NCBI GenBank assembly: GCA_029237815.1 | Contig: JAQZBP010000007.1 | Location: 1 to 64,000 of the forward strand | Reading direction: 5' to 3' | Length of the DNA stretch: 64,000 nucleotides | Source: Moraxellaceae bacterium | GTDB lineage: Bacteria > Pseudomonadota > Gammaproteobacteria > Pseudomonadales > Moraxellaceae | Part shown: positions 61,901-64,000 of the stretch, piece by piece | How the letters are laid out: every line of letters starts with the position of its first letter | Position numbering within the stretch: position 1 is the stretch's first letter | The notes under the pieces: model-generated | What the model was told of the DNA's origin: nothing | The model's input: the letters and a program-made list of their open reading frames with translations, nothing else | Databases searched by the model: none | Made by a program: the position numbers and the translations under genes

Positions 61901-62465
61901 CGGCGAACACGCCGGTGTCGGGGCCGGTTTCCTGCATGCGCAGCATTTCGCTGTCGCCGGCCTCGGTGGTGACCGTGACCTCGATGATCTCGCGCAGGGC
62001 GGGATCGGTGTTGCGGTTGGCGTCGGCCAGCGTAATGAAGACCGGCTCGCCGGCGTGGTAGACGGCGGTTTCCTTCACCTCGACCGGCGTGGCGAGGGAA
62101 ATCGGCGTGCCGTTCGGGCGGGTCGGCGTGGCGAGTGCCGTGAAGCTGCCGCTGCCGTCATCGTAGCTGCCGCCATCGAAGGCGATGCTGGAGGTGCCGC
62201 TGGCACCGGGTGCGTACTGGTAGAAGGTGACGACGGCGGGCGTGCCGGCCGGCAGCGGCGTCAGCGTCACGGTATTGGAGGCGCGCGTGACGAGGCCCGC
62301 CGGGCCCGTGTAGGTGACGCTCGCGGTATTGATGACAGGTGCCGCGCCGACGCCAGCCGGCAACGCCAGCCCGCTTGCCAGGACAGCTGCGCACGCGAAC
62401 GCGTGCAGCAGCCCTGGCAAGCGGGCCGGGCGCAGGGAGGCGCGGAGGTTGGCAAACAATGTCAC
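55899..62465 (-). CDS. Giant DUF11/SdrD-like + double OmpA-like + beta-barrel outer-membrane protein
   Basis: 2188 residues. Signal peptide at ~18-43. In order: DUF11-like beta units (~44-490; '[51 protein letters not shown]'), a carboxypeptidase-regulatory/SdrD-B-like unit (~507-590; '[32 protein letters not shown]'), OmpA-like domain 1 (~640-758), OmpA-like domain 2 (~872-987), Ig-like linkers, then from ~1325 a region of alternating amphipathic strands with many aromatic residues ('[40 protein letters not shown]') that looks like a large outer-membrane beta-barrel. Both OmpA units keep the 'NRRxE' ending used to bind peptidoglycan. Likely the outer-membrane anchor or translocator of this surface operon. 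Confidence 0.8.
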   Translation of the reverse strand: [2188 protein letters not shown]

Positions 62466-62552
62466 TGTCGTTTTCCTGTGTGATCAGCTGAAGGTGGCCG
62501 GACCCGTTACCGGGCCCGGCCGTTCCAGTTCCCTTGAATCAGCCCTTCCGGC

Positions 62553-63683
62553 TCAATCCACCGTCACGCGGAAGACCGCCTTGAAGCGGTCGAGCGCGGG
62601 AACGCTGGTGGAGCGGATCACGACGGAGCCGCGCGGTGCCGGCGTCGCCAGGAAATCGCCGTCACCATTGGCGGCATCGTCCTCGGTGGTGCCCGTGCCC
62701 ACATCGCAGGCCGCACCGGTACCGGTGGAGGCCGTCTTGATGCTGCCTGCCACATAGGTGGTGTTGGCCGGGATGGCATCGGTCAGCACGATGCTGTCAG
62801 CGGCCGAAGCCCCGAGGTTCTCCACGTCGAGGCAATACTCGACGACGGCACCGGGGACGGCTTTCGGCAGGTTGGTGCCGCAGCTCAGGGGATCGCCAGG
62901 CGTGGTGCAGTTGAAGGGATCGGTCACGACGGTGGAGCCCTTGGTCACGCTCAGGCTCGCGGTCACGACGCTGTAGGTGTCGGTGTCGCTGTGGATGCCG
63001 TCGTAAAGACCGTCGACGTCACCATCGGGCTCCGCGAACACCGTGTCCACGACGTCGGCGTCGTCGGCATCGCCAGGGTTGGCGACGGCGTCGGCGGCCA
63101 GCGAACCCACCGTGGCCACGTAGGCGCCGGTGGTGCCGTTGACGCTCTGCGCCGCGATGGCGGACAGCGTCACGTCGGCGAGGTCGCCGTTGACCACGGT
63201 GCCGGGGATGGTGGCGACGACATAGACCGTCCGGCTGCCGGACACGGCCAGCTCGTCGATATAGGTCGCGGTGTCCTCGAGGGCCTGGTAGCCCGCGTTC
63301 GCGCCGGACTCGACGAAGACCCCGGTGATGGTCGCCTGGAAGTCGTCGCCAGCGGCGACGTTCGCAGCGTCCAGACGGAAGTCCAGCACCGCGTTCGAGA
63401 CGTTGGTGACGGTGAAGGTGGTCACGCGGCCGGTGGCGCTAGGTACCACCTGGGTGGCGGCGCCGCCGACCTCGGCCACCGTGAAGTCGATCTTGCGATC
63501 GACCACGAAGGTCGTGGTGTTGCTGTCGACCGGTGTCTGGTCGACGCCCCCTACTTCGTATTCGACCGTGGCCGTGTTGCTGATGACCTGGCCGGCAGTC
63601 GTGCCCGCGGCATAGAGCTGCGGCACGACCCCCAGCGACAGGCCCGCTGCGACCAGCAGTCTGAGGCTGTTTCTTGGTTTCAT
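62553..63683 (-). CDS. DUF11-domain exported protein
   Basis: 376 residues. Signal peptide MKPRNSLRLLVAAGLSLGVVPQLYAA. It starts with 'GQVISNTATVEYEVGGVDQTPVDSNTTTFVVDRKIDFTVAE', a DUF11-like opening found in bacterial surface proteins, has an Asp-rich stretch ('ANPGDADDADVVDTVFAEPDGDVDGLYDGIHSDTD', calcium-binding-like) and ends with a DUF11 unit ('AVPGAVVEYCLDVENLGASAADSIVLTDAIPANTTYVAGS'). It lies 87 bp upstream of the giant barrel gene on the same strand. Probable role: exported partner or surface layer component. Confidence 0.82.
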   Translation of the reverse strand: MKPRNSLRLLVAAGLSLGVVPQLYAAGTTAGQVISNTATVEYEVGGVDQTPVDSNTTTFVVDRKIDFTVAEVGGAATQVVPSATGRVTTFTVTNVSNAVLDFRLDAANVAAGDDFQATITGVFVESGANAGYQALEDTATYIDELAVSGSRTVYVVATIPGTVVNGDLADVTLSAIAAQSVNGTTGAYVATVGSLAADAVANPGDADDADVVDTVFAEPDGDVDGLYDGIHSDTDTYSVVTASLSVTKGSTVVTDPFNCTTPGDPLSCGTNLPKAVPGAVVEYCLDVENLGASAADSIVLTDAIPANTTYVAGSIKTASTGTGAACDVGTGTTEDDAANGDGDFLATPAPRGSVVIRSTSVPALDRFKAVFRVTVD

Positions 63684-63934
63684 TTTAAGGACTCCGTTGT
63701 TAGAGCTTCTTCTGGAACTGGAATGCGTCCCTCACCACTTTTTTCCACGCCGGCCGCAGTGCCAGGGAACGCCGATGCCCTGCCGCCGGTAAAACCCCGC
63801 AAATGCCGGCGGCCGCGAAAGCGGCCGGCAAAAAATCTGCGTCATCCCTGAGACCCCTTGCGGGGTGCGCGCTACCGGACGGCAGCGGCTCCTGAAAGGC
63901 CGGCCCACTCCGGGGCCGTCCAGAAAAACTGTCG
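63684..63934. other. Intergenic region with strong GC hairpin
   Basis: A GC-rich inverted repeat GCCGGC(G)GCCGC / GCGGCCGGC with a GAAA-type loop lies at about 63807-63832, and a smaller ACCCC / GGGGT hairpin at about 63852-63866. Neither has a T-run on the correct side for the minus-strand gene, so leader or processing structures are possible. Confidence 0.4.
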
Positions 63935-64000
63935 CTACTTCACCCGGGCGCGATAGCTCACGCTGCCGGACTTAGCCGGAGCCACGGCGCCCGCCACCGT
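63935..64000 (-). CDS. C-terminal end of another surface-protein gene (partial)
   Basis: The last 21 codons and a TAG stop of a minus-strand gene that continues past the window end. The peptide ends in GSVSYRARVK, similar to the final strand of the DUF11 protein at 53077 (MTFRMRLK). So a further DUF11-type gene probably begins this operon, but too little is visible to be sure. Confidence 0.5.
   Translation of the reverse strand, partial: TVAGAVAPAKSGSVSYRARVK

Noticed and set aside
56121..62483. 2120-codon plus-strand frame opposite the giant barrel gene
   Set aside because: Long only because of codon bias on the real strand; no SD, no domain, extreme His/Ala/Gly composition.
63807..63832. 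GC hairpin as terminator of the upstream surface gene
   Set aside because: The T-run precedes the hairpin on the minus strand, so it does not have terminator geometry for the gene ending at 63935.
1..64000. CRISPR arrays, rRNA or tRNA genes
   Set aside because: No regularly spaced short identical repeats and no recognisable rRNA or tRNA sequence were seen; the only periodic DNA lies inside the RTX-like and DUF11 coding regions.

Overview
The window is GC-rich DNA with dense, tightly coupled genes and good Shine-Dalgarno sites. It most likely comes from a gammaproteobacterium. The clearest taxonomic clue is a near-perfect gammaproteobacterial-type dif site. Because dif marks the replication terminus, the window probably lies there. 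Genus cannot be fixed from sequence alone; a Nevskiales/Solimonadaceae- or Xanthomonadales-like host is a guess.

Layout. (1) 1-12.4 kb: the 3' part of a giant RTX-like repeat protein, followed in the same direction by a tight set of genes: DUF3467 protein, GAF+HlyD adaptor, PqqD-like+M50+HlyD membrane protein, a SecA-like protein with all ATPase motifs eroded, a second HlyD adaptor, and a lipoprotein with a formylglycine-enzyme-like fold. I read this as an export or surface-assembly system for the giant protein, with no recognisable working ATPase in the part visible here. (2) 12.5-20.7 kb: BON-domain protein; an AMP/thymidine-phosphorylase plus PRPP-synthetase pair behind an FNR/ANR-like box; a copper set (CusF-like, DUF305, YHS-containing P1B ATPase); a TSUP permease. 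(3) 20.94-36.35 kb: a prophage of about 15.4 kb inserted exactly in dif. The two junctions are reciprocal XerC/XerD-arm hybrids and no integrase is present, so it probably uses host XerCD. It has an HUH rolling-circle Rep (phage GPA type), a C5 cytosine methylase, a DUF3693-type regulator, GH24 lysozyme, a transglutaminase-like protein, many small one- or two-helix membrane proteins, very basic proteins and small beta-rich candidate capsid proteins. It has no tail genes, terminase, Zot or P-loop packaging ATPase. This fits a tailless membrane-containing phage, not an inovirus. (4) 36.4-42.8 kb: a BVMO-like flavin monooxygenase with an SRPBCC protein, then a nitric-oxide response locus (nnrS, ytfE/RIC) divergent from a NorR-like sigma-54 activator, with a good sigma-54 promoter. 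(5) 43-50.1 kb: a decayed Y1 transposase, then a two-gene RHS locus with an AT-rich variable tip and a probable membrane immunity gene. (6) 51-53 kb: FMN reductase and a CYP152-type P450 peroxygenase. (7) 53-64 kb: a surface-protein operon on the minus strand with two DUF11-type proteins, a 2188-residue protein joining DUF11-like, two OmpA-like and a beta-barrel region, and the end of another gene at the window edge.

The two parts most likely to be undescribed are the pseudo-SecA/M50/HlyD export cluster and the Xer-integrated tailless prophage. All function calls rest on reading the translated sequence; no database search was run.
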